Positions 33,413 through 41,853 of a stretch of DNA of 64,000 nucleotides are shown one piece after another. This DNA is from DATKWD01 sp963704815 (GTDB lineage: Bacteria; Actinomycetota; Acidimicrobiia; Acidimicrobiales; Salinilacustritrichaceae). The notes beneath the pieces are model-generated. The model did no database searches. It was not told the DNA's origin and was given only the letters and a program-made list of their open reading frames with translations. The translations under genes and the position numbers were made by a program. Position 1 is the first letter of the stretch; the number at the start of each line of letters is the position of its first letter. Location of the stretch: the NCBI GenBank assembly GCA_963704815.1, contig CAVPHU010000001.1:1302001-1366000 (forward strand). The letters are read 5' to 3'.

Positions 33413-34479
33413 ATGGCGACCCACCGCGACAAGCGTCGGGTGCTCGTCACCGGGCTGTGCACGTTCTGGGGCGGCCGGGTGGCCCAGGCCCTCGAGGCCG
33501 ACCCCGACGTCGACGTCATCATCGGCCTCGACACGCGACGAGCCGACGGTGCGGCTCGAGCGCACCGAGTACGTCCGCACCGACGAGAACTACTCGATCC
33601 TGACCCGCATCGTGAAGGCCACCAGGGTCGACACGATCGTCCACACGTTCCTGGTGGTCGACTCCACCCGATGATGGGCGGCAAGCGATGCACGAGATCA
33701 ACGTCATCGGCACGATGAACCTGTTCGCCGCGGCATCGGCTCCCGGCAGCACCGTGCGCGACGTCGTGGTGAAGTCGTCGACCCTCGTGTACGGCTCCAC
33801 GGCCCAGGACCCGGTCTGGTTCGACGAGAGGCATGACCCGGTCCTCAGACGCCCAAGCACCGGGTCGAGCGCAGCCTGATCGAGGTCGAGGGCTACGTCC
33901 GCGACTTCGCCATCGACAACCCGCACGTCCAGGTGTCGATGCTGCGCTTCTCCAACGTGCATCGGCCCCGACATCTCGACGCCGCTCAGCCGAGGCCCTC
34001 GAGCTCCCGTTGGTGCCGTCGATGTTCGGGTTCGACCCCCGGTTCCAGTTCGTCCACGAGGACGACGTCGTCCGAGCGATCCTGTTCGTGCTTGCGCGAC
34101 GAGGTTCCCGGGCATCTTCAACGTGGCCGGCGACGGCCTGCTGCCGTGGAGCGAGGTGGCGGCCATCTGCGGCAAGCGCACCTTCCCGCTGCCGCCCGTC
34201 GGCATCAGCCTGGTCACCGCTCCGCTCCGGCGCGTCGGTCTCGACTACCCACCCGAGCTGATCGATCTGCTCAGGTACGGACGGGGCGTCGACAACCGAC
34301 GGCTCAAGCGGACCGGCTTCGAGTACGAGTACACCTCGGCCGGCGCCGTCGCAGGCGTTCGTCGAGGCGGTTCGCCTCCGGCGACACCGTCGGCTCGAGC
34401 GAGCCCGACATACCAGTACGAGCGCGACGTCGAGCAGTTCTTCCGCCACTCCCCCGCCGTCGTTCGCAACTCCGACTGA
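33413..34479 (+). CDS. NAD-dependent epimerase/dehydratase (SDR), multiply frameshifted
   Basis: It starts MATHRDKRRVLVTGLCTFWG; the Rossmann loop is TGLCTFWG rather than the consensus TGGTGFIG. Downstream, in alternating frames, come MHEINVIGTMNLFAAA, VVVKSSTLVYGS, HVQVSMLRFSN, FGFDPRFQFVHEDDVVRAIL and WSEVAAICGK, ending at 34479. Frame-corrected length is about 355 residues. The family acts on sugar nucleotides, sterols or other lipids. The 2-bp gap to the acyltransferase suggests a shared operon and a lipid-linked role. The catalytic Tyr-x3-Lys is not obvious (VYGSTAQ), so the function is uncertain. Confidence 0.78.
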
Positions 34480-34489
34480 GGCTCGCCGG

Positions 34490-35066
34490 TCAACTCTCCT
34501 GACGGACGGCCTGGACGTCGAGGTCGATGGTGACGGTCTTGCCGACCAGGACACCGCCGGTCTCGAGCACCTGGTTCCAGCTGAGGCCGAAGGCCTCGCG
34601 CTCGATCGTGGTGGTCGCCGAGAACGCGATGCGGGTCCCGACCCCACGGGTCGGGCCCGGCGCCGTCGAAGTCGACGTCGAGGGTCACCGGCAGGGTCAC
34701 GTCCTTGATCGTCAGCGCTCCGTCGAGCGCCCAGCGCCGGCCGTCCTGACGGACCGCCGTGCTCTCGAACGTCATCGACGGGTACACCTCGACGTCGAGG
34801 AAGTCGGCCGACTTCACGTGCCCGTCACGATCGGCGCTGCCGGTGTCGAACGAGGCGGTGTCGATGCGAACCGAGGTGCGGGACGCACCAGGATCGGGAG
34901 CGACGACCACGTCGCCCTGGAAGGACTCGAACCGGCCCTTCACCTTCGAGAGCCCGAGGTGACGCACCGAGAACCCGACGGTCGAGTGCGCCGCATCGAT
35001 CGTATAGGTGCCGGCCAGGGGCACTTCGGTTCCGTTCTCTTCGCGAACGAGGGTGTCGTTGGGCAT
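34490..35066 (-). CDS. YceI family (isoprenoid-binding) protein, one frameshift near the C-terminus
   Basis: The ATG at 35064-35066 has a strong AGGAGG 7 bp upstream. The protein follows the YceI pattern: TYTIDAAHSTVGFSVRHLGL, KVKGRFESFQGDVVVAPDP, SADFLDVEVYPSMTFESTAV, RRWALDGALTIKDVTLPVTL. A single-base shift near 34640 moves it to the frame ending EAFGLSWNQVLETGGVLVG and RQES. It is about 191 residues. These beta-barrels bind isoprenoid or fatty chains; this one has no signal peptide. The divergent MarR gene and the shared operator suggest it is repressed by that regulator. Confidence 0.85.
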
Positions 35067-35090
35067 GGCGCTTCCTCCTGGAAGTAGGTA

Positions 35091-35135
35091 GTTGTTCACG
35101 CAACAACCACCGCCACCTGGTCGTTGTTCCCGCAA
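35091..35135. promoter_or_regulatory. Two MarR-type operators between yceI-like and marR-like genes
   Basis: GTTGTTCACGCAACAAC (35091-35107) is a palindrome with 6-bp arms and a 5-bp centre. A second, less perfect copy, GTTGTTCCCGCAA (35123-35135), follows 15 bp later. They lie in the 99-bp divergent intergenic region, as expected for a MarR dimer controlling both genes. Confidence 0.65.
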
Positions 35136-35165
35136 TCATCGAGGAATCTGCGTAGCCTTCGGGAT

Positions 35166-35618
35166 GTGCCCGACCTCGATGATCCGCGGCTCGATGCGCT
35201 CGGCATGCTCATCGAGGCACACGCCGCGGTGATCACCGCGATCGGCGACGATCTGGCCGAGAGCTCCGACATGCCGGTGGCCTTCCTGGGCGTGTTGATC
35301 CGACTCGGACGGTCGCCGGACGAACAGCTCCGGATGAGCCAACTCGCCCACGAGATGTCGATCACGACCAGTGGCCTCACCCGCCTGATCGACCGGATGG
35401 AGCAGGCCGACCTGGTCGAGCGTCGCCCGTGTCCGGGCGATGGCCGTGGCCTGCTCGCGGCGTTGACACCGGCAGGTCGCCGTCGACTCGAAGCAGTCCT
35501 GCCCACGCACCTCGCGCAGATCGAAGCACGCTTCACGCGGCATCTCTCGACGGCGGAGCAGGAGTCCCTCACCTCGCTGCTGCGTTCGGTGCGGGACGGG
35601 GTCCGAAGCGAAAGCTGA
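35166..35618 (+). CDS. MarR family transcriptional regulator
   Basis: About 150 residues from the GTG at 35166 (an upstream in-frame ATG at 35124 would overlap the operator). The winged helix-turn-helix is visible as LRMSQLAHEMSITTSGLTRL and the wing as RRPCPGDGRGLLAALTPAGR. It is divergent from the YceI-family gene, with two palindromes between them; MarR/YceI divergent pairs are common in actinobacteria. It should respond to a small organic ligand or an oxidant. Only 13 bp separate it from the crotonase gene, so the crotonase may be cotranscribed. Confidence 0.9.
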   Translation: MPDLDDPRLDALGMLIEAHAAVITAIGDDLAESSDMPVAFLGVLIRLGRSPDEQLRMSQLAHEMSITTSGLTRLIDRMEQADLVERRPCPGDGRGLLAALTPAGRRRLEAVLPTHLAQIEARFTRHLSTAEQESLTSLLRSVRDGVRSES

Positions 35619-35631
35619 CAGAATCGGCGGC

Positions 35632-36387
35632 GTGAGCCAGATCGAGACCGCCATCAGCGACGGCGTGGCCGTCGTCACCCTCAACGACCCCGAGCGCCGC
35701 AACGCCCTCAACCTCGACATGGTGACCGAGATGGAGGCCTGTTTCGACGACCTCGAGTCGCGCCCCGACGACGTCGGCGCCGTCGTCGTCACCGGCGCCC
35801 CACCTGCGTTCTGCGCCGGTGCCGACCTCTCCCATCTGGGCGACAGCCGCGAAGACGGGCTCCGCCGGATCTACGAGGGTTTCCTCCGTGTCGGCCGATC
35901 GCCGCTGCCGACGCTGGCCGCGGTCAACGGCGCCGCCGTCGGGGCCGGCATGAACCTGGCGCTGGTGTGCGATGTCCGGATCGCCGGTGAGCGAGCCCGC
36001 TTCGACACGCGCTTCGTCGACCTCGGACTGCATCCCGGGGGCGGCCACACCTGGATGTACCGCAACATCACCGGCCCCCAGGCCGTCTTCGCGACCGCCG
36101 TCTTCGGCGAGATCATGAGCGGCCGCGAGGCCGAGCGCACGGGTCTCGTGTGGAAGTGCGTCCCCGACGACGACCTCGCCGATGCGGCGTTCGCCATGGC
36201 CGCCCGTGCAGCCAGCGGACCGCGCGAGCTGGTCCGCAGGGTCAAGGCGACCATCGACGACATGGCCGGCATCGCGACGCACGGCCAAGCCGTCGACCGA
36301 GAGCTCGTGCCGCAGCTCTGGAGCCTCGATCAGCCCGATTTCGCCGAGCGGATGGCGGCGCTGCGCAAGAAGATCAGTTCGAAGTAG
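35632..36387 (+). CDS. Enoyl-CoA hydratase/isomerase (crotonase) family protein
   Basis: A 251-residue crotonase from the GTG at 35632. The CoA-oxyanion-hole segments are clear: GAPPAFCAGADLSHLG and AAVNGAAVGAGMNLALVCDV. The LGLHPGGGHTW segment corresponds to the catalytic loop, but the two glutamates of true hydratases are replaced: the first falls at FDTRF and the second at TAVFG. So it is a crotonase-fold protein with a different chemistry, or a degenerate one. It ends 10 bp from the next gene on the other strand. Confidence 0.87.
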   Translation: MSQIETAISDGVAVVTLNDPERRNALNLDMVTEMEACFDDLESRPDDVGAVVVTGAPPAFCAGADLSHLGDSREDGLRRIYEGFLRVGRSPLPTLAAVNGAAVGAGMNLALVCDVRIAGERARFDTRFVDLGLHPGGGHTWMYRNITGPQAVFATAVFGEIMSGREAERTGLVWKCVPDDDLADAAFAMAARAASGPRELVRRVKATIDDMAGIATHGQAVDRELVPQLWSLDQPDFAERMAALRKKISSK

Positions 36388-36396
36388 CGGAGCTCC

Positions 36397-37068
36397 TCAG
36401 TCGCCCAGGACGAAGGTGGCACCGATCCCATCGGCGACGAGGTCGTGGCCTGCTTCATCCTCGCTGGTGATGATCATCGACCACACGGCGTCGGGCCCGC
36501 GGAACAGGAACTGGGTGCCCTGGGCGCGTGTGGTGCTGCCCTCGGGGCCGGGCGTCGTGAAGCGGATGCGGACGACGCCCGCATCGGTGTCGGTCTCGAC
36601 CTCGACATCCTCGAGGTCTGGTCGGGCGGCGACCTCCGAGGACACCTGGGCCACCAGGGCGTCGGGATCGTCGGCGGCCTGGACGTCGAGCTTGACGTCG
36701 GCGACCGCGCCGTCCGGGCTCAAGCCGGCCGCGTAGAACAGCGATCCCGCCTCCGCGGCCTTGAGCGCCGCCGACACGAACCCGGTGTCGGGCACGTTCG
36801 CGGCGCGCAACACCTCGACGGCCTCGTCGGTCAGCAGCGTGGCCTGGAACCCGTCGGGGACCGCCAGCCCGAATCCGTCGGCGGGCACCGGAACGGCGTA
36901 GAACCCGTCGGGCACCTCGAGGGCCAACCCTCCGAAGTCGAGGGTGGTCGAGGTCGACCCGTGGCCGGCACCGGCGACCGACGCCGAGGCATCCGAGTCC
37001 GAGCCGTCGTCACCGCACGCGGCGAGCGTGAGCGCCGCGCACAGCAGCACGAGCGCGAACCGGCTCAT
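36397..37068 (-). CDS. Secreted lipoprotein of unknown function
   Basis: A 223-residue protein from the ATG at 37066-37068. The signal peptide has lipobox LTLAAC, so the mature protein should be lipid-anchored outside the membrane. A short acidic/Ser linker is followed by a beta-rich domain, with LEVPDGFYAVPVPADGFGLA and FLFRGPDAVWSMIITSEDEA. No enzymatic motif is evident. The start overlaps the GNAT stop by 4 bp, so it is made from the same transcript as the acetyltransferase. Confidence 0.8.
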   Translation of the reverse strand: MSRFALVLLCAALTLAACGDDGSDSDASASVAGAGHGSTSTTLDFGGLALEVPDGFYAVPVPADGFGLAVPDGFQATLLTDEAVEVLRAANVPDTGFVSAALKAAEAGSLFYAAGLSPDGAVADVKLDVQAADDPDALVAQVSSEVAARPDLEDVEVETDTDAGVVRIRFTTPGPEGSTTRAQGTQFLFRGPDAVWSMIITSEDEAGHDLVADGIGATFVLGD

Positions 37069-37676
37069 GCGAGCCAGTCGGCTTCGAACTGCGCCCGACG
37101 CTCGTCCCACTCCTCGTGGGTGATCGCATAGCGGATGTGGTCCTCCCAGATGCCGTCGATCTCGAGGTAGCGCACGGCCAGCCCCTCGTCACGAATTCCC
37201 AGCTTGGCGACCACCCGGCGGCTGGACTCGTTGCGGGGGATGATGGCGATCTGGATCCGGTGAAGACGCAGATCGTCGAATGCGTGGCGGAGCACGACCA
37301 CGACGGCTTCGGGCACGTAGCCCTGCCCCGCGAGATCCCGGTCGACCCAGTAGCCGACATAGGCGTTCTGGAACGGGCCCCGCTGAACCGAGGACAGGTT
37401 GACCTCGCCGGCGAAGTCGCCATCGACGAAGATTCCGAAGCTGAACCCCGTGCCGAGTTGGCGCTCGCGGGCGCGCGCGGCGCAACGAGCTGCGAACGCC
37501 TCCCGACTCTCGATCACGTCGGGCTGGCCCTCGATGCGTTGTGGCTCCCACTTCGACAACCACTCGAGGTTCCGGCGCCGGACCTCGCGCCACTCCGGGA
37601 AATCGGAGGTGCTGAGCGCTCGGAGCATGATGCGGCGCCCGAACAGCGCCGTGGGTTGAGCACCGACCATGGTCAT
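37065..37676 (-). CDS. GNAT N-acetyltransferase (RimJ/RimL-like)
   Basis: A 203-residue protein starting at the ATG at 37674-37676 (a second ATG follows two codons later). The pattern RIMLRALSTSDFPEWREVRR, VGYWVDRDLAGQGYVPEAVV and LHRIQIAIIPRNESSRRVVA is the RimJ/RimL-type ribosomal-protein or small-molecule acetyltransferase fold, with QGYVPE in the acetyl-CoA loop. It sits between the aminotransferase and lipoprotein genes in one translationally coupled operon. Confidence 0.9.
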   Translation of the reverse strand: MTMVGAQPTALFGRRIMLRALSTSDFPEWREVRRRNLEWLSKWEPQRIEGQPDVIESREAFAARCAARARERQLGTGFSFGIFVDGDFAGEVNLSSVQRGPFQNAYVGYWVDRDLAGQGYVPEAVVVVLRHAFDDLRLHRIQIAIIPRNESSRRVVAKLGIRDEGLAVRYLEIDGIWEDHIRYAITHEEWDERRAQFEADWLA

Positions 37677-38764
37677 CGGGCCAACACCACGTCGAGCGCA
37701 GCTGCGAGCGTGGCGACGTTGCGCGGGCGGGCCGTGTGCCCCATGCACCCGATGCGCCAGACCTGTCCGGCCACCGGTCCGAGCCCACCTCCGATCTCGA
37801 TCCCGAAGTCGTCGAGCAGCGCTCGCCGGACGGCGGCCTCATCGGCCACCGTGTCGGGCACGACCACCGTCGTCAGCTGCGGCAACCGGTGGCCCTCCGC
37901 GGCGAACAGCGAGAACCCCAGGCCCAACATGGCCTCCTGGACGAGGCGGCCACACTCTGCATGCCGCGCGATGGCGGCATCGATCCCCTCGTCGAGCACG
38001 GCTCCGAGGCCGGCGTGCAACGACGTGATCATCGAGATGGGCGCGGTGTGGTGGTAGGTGCGGCCCCCGCCGTCGCCGGCGCCGGTGTACTCGGCGATGA
38101 GGGAGAGGTCGAGGTACCAGCTCGGACATTGATCGACGAACCGCTCGCGAGCGCGTTCGCTCACGGTCAGCGGGGCGAGCCCGGGCGCCACGCCGAGACA
38201 CTTCTGCGTCCCCGCGTACGCGATGTCGACCCCCCAGTCGTCGACCATCAGCTCCAACCCGCCGATCGAGGTGACGCAGTCGGCGAGGAGCAGGGCGTCG
38301 CCCTTGCCGGCGCCGAGTTCGGCCAAGTCGGTGCGGACGCCGGTCGACGTCTCGGCGTGGACGACGCCGATCAGCTTCGGATCGTCGTGAGCGGACAGCA
38401 GCGCCGAGGCGGGGACCGGTTGGCCCCAGGGTGCCTCGACGGCGACGACCTCGGCGCCGCAGCGACGAGCCACCTCGCACATCCGGCCGCCGAAGACGCC
38501 GTTCACCCCGATCACCACCACGTCGCCCGGACCGACCACGTTGACGAACGCCGCCTCCATGCCGGCTGATCCGGTGCCGCTGATGGGGAGGGTGAGTTCG
38601 TTGGTGGTGCCGAACAGCACCCGGAGGCGGTCGATCGTCTCGTCGAGCAGGCCGATGAACTCGGGGTCGAGGTGCCCGAGCATCGGACGGGTCAAGGCCT
38701 CGGTCGCCTCGGGATAGGGGTTGCAGGGGCCAGGGCCCATGAGGAGGCGATCGGAGAGCGGCAC
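37673..38764 (-). CDS. PLP-dependent aminotransferase, serine/alanine-glyoxylate type
   Basis: A 363-residue class-V aminotransferase. N-terminal LLMGPGPCNPYPEATEALTR contacts the substrate, the middle has ETSTGVRTDLAELGAGKGDA and CVTSIGGLELMVDDWGVDI, and the PLP lysine is in GTQKCLGVAPG. The closing GGLGPVAGQVWRIGCMGHTA is the standard end of alanine/serine-glyoxylate aminotransferases. It probably transfers amino groups between serine or alanine and glyoxylate. It is coupled to the GNAT gene by a 4-bp overlap. Confidence 0.9.
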   Translation of the reverse strand: MPLSDRLLMGPGPCNPYPEATEALTRPMLGHLDPEFIGLLDETIDRLRVLFGTTNELTLPISGTGSAGMEAAFVNVVGPGDVVVIGVNGVFGGRMCEVARRCGAEVVAVEAPWGQPVPASALLSAHDDPKLIGVVHAETSTGVRTDLAELGAGKGDALLLADCVTSIGGLELMVDDWGVDIAYAGTQKCLGVAPGLAPLTVSERARERFVDQCPSWYLDLSLIAEYTGAGDGGGRTYHHTAPISMITSLHAGLGAVLDEGIDAAIARHAECGRLVQEAMLGLGFSLFAAEGHRLPQLTTVVVPDTVADEAAVRRALLDDFGIEIGGGLGPVAGQVWRIGCMGHTARPRNVATLAAALDVVLAR

Positions 38765-38798
38765 GGGTGCGATGGTAGGGGTTCGGCCCGGCGTCGTG

Positions 38799-39713
38799 TC
38801 AGGCCTGCGAGAGGACGAGACCGTCCAGGATGTCGGCCTCGCTCACCACACATTCGTCGAACCCGAAGTGCCGGAAGATGGCCACGAGGATGCAGCATCC
38901 GCCGACGATGATGTCGGCTCGCCCCGCTTCGAGGCCCGGATTGTGCACACGGTCTGCGACCGCTTCGGTCGCCAGGGTCCGAAACACGTCCTCGGCCGCC
39001 GCGGCGGTGAGCCGGAAATGGTGGATCTGGTCGCGGTCGTAGGTGGCCAGGCCCAACTCGACCGCCGCGACGGTGGACACCGTTCCCGCGAGTCCGACGA
39101 AGGTCTTCGCCGCTGCTGCGGCGGGCACGTCCCGCACCACGTCGTCGAGATGGGCGCGTGCGACCTGGATGCACGCTGACAGCTCTTCGGGCGCTGGTGG
39201 ATCGGATTCGAGGTACGTCTCGGTGAAGCGCACCGAGCCCATGTCGACCGACGTGCCGCCGTCGAAGCCCTCGGAGCCGACGGCGAACTCGGTCGAGCCT
39301 CCTCCGATGTCGACGACGAGGTGGGGGCCGTCGTCGGGTGACAGCTCGGCCGTCGCGCCCAGGAAGCTGAGTCGCGCCTCGTCCTCGCCCGACAAGAGCT
39401 CGGGTCGGGTCCCCACCGCAGCCTCGGCTCGGTCGAAGAACACGTCGCGGTTGTCGGCATCGCGCGCGGCCGACGTCGCCGTGACCCGGACTCGCTCGAC
39501 GCCGAGGCTCCTGAGCCGCGCGCCGTAGTCGTCCAGCACATCGACGGTTCGGCCGATGGCGGCCTCGGCGAGTCGGCCGCGACCATCGACACCTTCGCCG
39601 AGACGGGTGATCCGCATCTCGCGGTGCTGGGTCACCACACGGCCGTCGGCCACCCGGCCCACGAGGAGGCGGGTGCTGTTGGTCCCGCAGTCGATCGCCC
39701 CGTAGACGGTCAC
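38799..39713 (-). CDS. Ppx/GppA phosphatase family protein
   Basis: A 304-residue protein from the GTG at 39711-39713. The N-terminal nucleotide-binding DCGTNSTRLLV, the phosphate loop VVDIGGGSTEFAVG and GLAGTVSTVAAVELGL match exopolyphosphatase/guanosine pentaphosphatases. Compared with full-length enterobacterial enzymes it lacks the C-terminal HD-like domain, as is usual in actinobacterial Ppx. It hydrolyses polyphosphate or (p)ppGpp-related nucleotides. The GTG overlaps the DUF501 stop codon (GTGA). Confidence 0.92.
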   Translation of the reverse strand: MTVYGAIDCGTNSTRLLVGRVADGRVVTQHREMRITRLGEGVDGRGRLAEAAIGRTVDVLDDYGARLRSLGVERVRVTATSAARDADNRDVFFDRAEAAVGTRPELLSGEDEARLSFLGATAELSPDDGPHLVVDIGGGSTEFAVGSEGFDGGTSVDMGSVRFTETYLESDPPAPEELSACIQVARAHLDDVVRDVPAAAAAKTFVGLAGTVSTVAAVELGLATYDRDQIHHFRLTAAAAEDVFRTLATEAVADRVHNPGLEAGRADIIVGGCCILVAIFRHFGFDECVVSEADILDGLVLSQA

Positions 39714-40165
39714 GCGGGCGACCGGACTTCGTCGAGATGGTCCTCGACCCAACGACCCACCGGGTCGTCGCCACCCGCGAGGTGGTGGGCGAGGTGGGCG
39801 TGGAGGCACTTCACGCCGGTCCGCGTGCCGCCCACGCCGCCGGACGGGCGCGGACCCCGGTGAGCCGGGTCGATCGATGCATCGCGTTCGCGGCCGTACG
39901 CGTCGTGGGCCCGCTCGAGCTCGACCCTGTCGACCTCGGCCTCGGCCCGATGGACCCCACCGGCCGACTCGAGCCGGCCGACCAGCCGCCGGAGGTCGGC
40001 ATCGACCAGCCAGTACCGAGTCGGCATCGGCCGGCCGTCGTCGAGGATCGCTGCGTTCCGCAGGACCGACGGTGCCCCGTCGGCGGTTCGGACGACGACC
40101 TCGAAGGTGCCCTGCGGAGGCCGACCGAGCAGGCGCTCGACCTCGGCGAGGTCGTCAGGATCCAC
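39710..40165 (-). CDS. DUF501 family protein
   Basis: A 151-residue protein whose start GTG is at 40163-40165 (VDPDDLAEVERLLGRPPQG). The core FEVVVRTADGAPSVLRNAAI and MPTRYWLVDADLRRLVGRLE and the C-terminal GVKCLHAHLAHHLAGGDDPV, with conserved Cys/His, are the DUF501 family signature. It is usually encoded beside Ppx/GppA in actinobacteria, as here; the function is unknown, though the CLHAH motif suggests metal binding. It overlaps the CoxG-type gene by 11 bp. Confidence 0.9.
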   Translation of the reverse strand: MDPDDLAEVERLLGRPPQGTFEVVVRTADGAPSVLRNAAILDDGRPMPTRYWLVDADLRRLVGRLESAGGVHRAEAEVDRVELERAHDAYGRERDASIDPAHRGPRPSGGVGGTRTGVKCLHAHLAHHLAGGDDPVGRWVEDHLDEVRSPA

Positions 40166-40802
40166 CCGAGCCCCGTCGGCGACGCCGGCGACGTCCGAGG
40201 AAGAGGATGAGGACCAAGGCCGTGATGATGGGCGCCAGCCGCTTGAACATCGGAGCGCCGGCGGAGTCGAGCAGATCGACCGGCTCGGGCTCGGGGGCCG
40301 AGAACGTGCGGACGGCTGCCGGCGCAGCGTCCGCCACTTCCGGCTCGGCCGGCCCACCATCGGCGAGGACCTTCGTCTCGAGGCACTCGACGAATTCGTC
40401 GAGCAGCTTGGCACTGACGTCGGCCAGGACCCCTCGACCGAACTGGGCCACCTTCCCGGTGATCTTGAGGTCGGTGGTGACCTGGACGGCCGTGTCGCGT
40501 CCGTCCTCGGTGAGCTGCACCGTGATGTCCGCGGACGCCGTGCCCTGGCCCCGCGTGTCGCGACCCTCGGCGTGGAGCACCACCGTGCCGGCTTCACGCT
40601 CCTGGCTCAGGAACGTCGCGGCACCCGTGTACTGCGCGGTGATGGGGCCGACCTTGACCTTCACGATGCCGCGATACTCGTCGCCCTCGATCTCCTGGAG
40701 CTGCGCCCCGGGGAGGCACGGAGCGATGAGTTCGACGTCGTTCAGCACGGTCCACGCCGTGTCGAGGGGAACTGCGACCCGGAATTCGTTGGTCAGCTCC
40801 AT
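40155..40802 (-). CDS. CoxG-type SRPBCC domain protein
   Basis: A 215-residue protein from the ATG at 40800-40802. Residues 1-150 form the SRPBCC/CoxG fold: NEFRVAVPLDTAWTVLNDVE, PCLPGAQLQEIEGDEYRG and KITGKVAQFGRGVLADVSAK. After a short linker, a C-terminal hydrophobic helix (FKRLAPIITALVLILFLG) with a basic tail anchors it to the membrane. In carboxydotrophs CoxG helps membrane attachment or assembly of CO dehydrogenase. Its 3' end overlaps DUF501 and its 5' end overlaps the MobA-like gene. Together with coxS/M/L it suggests a molybdenum hydroxylase function. Confidence 0.88.
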   Translation of the reverse strand: MELTNEFRVAVPLDTAWTVLNDVELIAPCLPGAQLQEIEGDEYRGIVKVKVGPITAQYTGAATFLSQEREAGTVVLHAEGRDTRGQGTASADITVQLTEDGRDTAVQVTTDLKITGKVAQFGRGVLADVSAKLLDEFVECLETKVLADGGPAEPEVADAAPAAVRTFSAPEPEPVDLLDSAGAPMFKRLAPIITALVLILFLGRRRRRRRGSGGS

Positions 40803-41347
40803 CGGGCAAGGTCCTCCACAGTGTCGATGTCGATCGGAACGCCCGGGCACGGTATCTCCTCGACCAGGTCATCACGTTCCCGCACGAGGCGCCGGGCCCC
40901 CTCGTCGCCCACCGATGGCAACAGATCCCACACCGACGCGCCGAAGCGCACCGGGTTCCTTCGCCGTCCTCCATAGGTGGCCACCGCGATGGGCGACGTG
41001 GACGCGCCGACCCGGCGCCACGCCTCGGCCCCGATCAGGGGCTGGTCGGCGAGCCCCACCACGAACGCGTCGTCGCCCGCTCGGCCGGCGACCTCGACGG
41101 CTCGGGCCAGCGACGTGGCCTGCCCCTGATCCCACGCCGCGTTGTGGACGAGGTCGATTCCCTCGGGTACGTGGGCGGTGAGATCGGTCGCTCCCCAGAC
41201 CACGTGAATCCGATCGAACCCGGCCCCGGCCGCTGCGGCGACCGCCCAGTGCACCAGTGGACGACCCCGGAAGTCGGCGAGGAGTTTGTCGCCTCCGGAG
41301 AAGCGGCTGGAGGCACCAGCAGCGAGAACGAACGCAGCGACGGTCAC
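40793..41347 (-). CDS. MobA/MocA-like NTP transferase
   Basis: A 184-residue protein starting at the GTG at 41347. The nucleotidyltransferase signature LAAGASSRFSGGDKLL is at residues 8-23, then FRGRPLVHWAVAAAAGAGFD and FVVGLADQPLIG. The fold transfers NMP to molybdopterin, e.g. making molybdopterin cytosine dinucleotide, the cofactor of CO-dehydrogenase-type hydroxylases. Its place between coxG and coxS fits this. It is divergent from the coxS gene and 38 bp away, so the promoters likely overlap. Confidence 0.88.
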   Translation of the reverse strand: MTVAAFVLAAGASSRFSGGDKLLADFRGRPLVHWAVAAAAGAGFDRIHVVWGATDLTAHVPEGIDLVHNAAWDQGQATSLARAVEVAGRAGDDAFVVGLADQPLIGAEAWRRVGASTSPIAVATYGGRRRNPVRFGASVWDLLPSVGDEGARRLVRERDDLVEEIPCPGVPIDIDTVEDLARWS

Positions 41348-41385
41348 CACCCCGAGTCTCGCGCCGCCCGCTAACTTCGCGGCCA

Positions 41386-41853
41386 ATGGAAATCACGGTC
41401 GACCTCAACGGTTCGTCGCGAACCGACGACATCGAGCCGCGAACGCTCCTCGTGCAGTACGTCCGCGACACCTGCGGGCTCACCGGCACCAACGTCGGCT
41501 GCGACACGTCCTCGTGCGGGGCGTGCACGGTGCACCTGAACGGAGAGTCGGTGAAGTCCTGCACCATGCTCGCCGTCCAGGCCGACGGCACCTCGGTCCT
41601 GACCATCGAGGGTCTCGCCGATGGCGAGCAGCTCCACCCGATGCAGACGGCCTTCCGCGAGCACCACGGGCTCCAGTGCGGGTTCTGCACCCCAGGCATG
41701 GTGATGGCGTCGGTCTCGCTGTTGCGCGAGAACCCCGACCCGACCGAGCAGGAGGTGCGCGAAGGGCTCGAGGGCAACCTCTGCCGGTGCACGGGCTACC
41801 ACAACATCGTCCAGGCCGTGCTCGGGGCCGCAGGCCACGGCGGAGACCGATGA
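41386..41853 (+). CDS. CoxS-like 2Fe-2S subunit of a molybdenum hydroxylase
   Basis: A 155-residue protein with two [2Fe-2S] motifs: N-terminal CDTSSCGACTVHLNGESVKS followed by C, and C-terminal CGFCTPGM ... NLCRCTGYHNIV. The fold is the plant-type ferredoxin plus helical domain of the CO dehydrogenase/xanthine oxidase family. It passes electrons from the molybdenum site to FAD. The ATG is at 41386. It overlaps coxM by 4 bp (ATGA); the large CoxL subunit is at 46819-49083 on the other strand. Confidence 0.93.
   Translation: MEITVDLNGSSRTDDIEPRTLLVQYVRDTCGLTGTNVGCDTSSCGACTVHLNGESVKSCTMLAVQADGTSVLTIEGLADGEQLHPMQTAFREHHGLQCGFCTPGMVMASVSLLRENPDPTEQEVREGLEGNLCRCTGYHNIVQAVLGAAGHGGDR

Noticed and set aside
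41257..41385. N-terminal extension of the CoxS protein in the same frame
   Set aside because: The 43 codons before the ATG at 41386 are Arg-rich and antisense to the MobA-like gene; CoxS homologues start at the ferredoxin fold.
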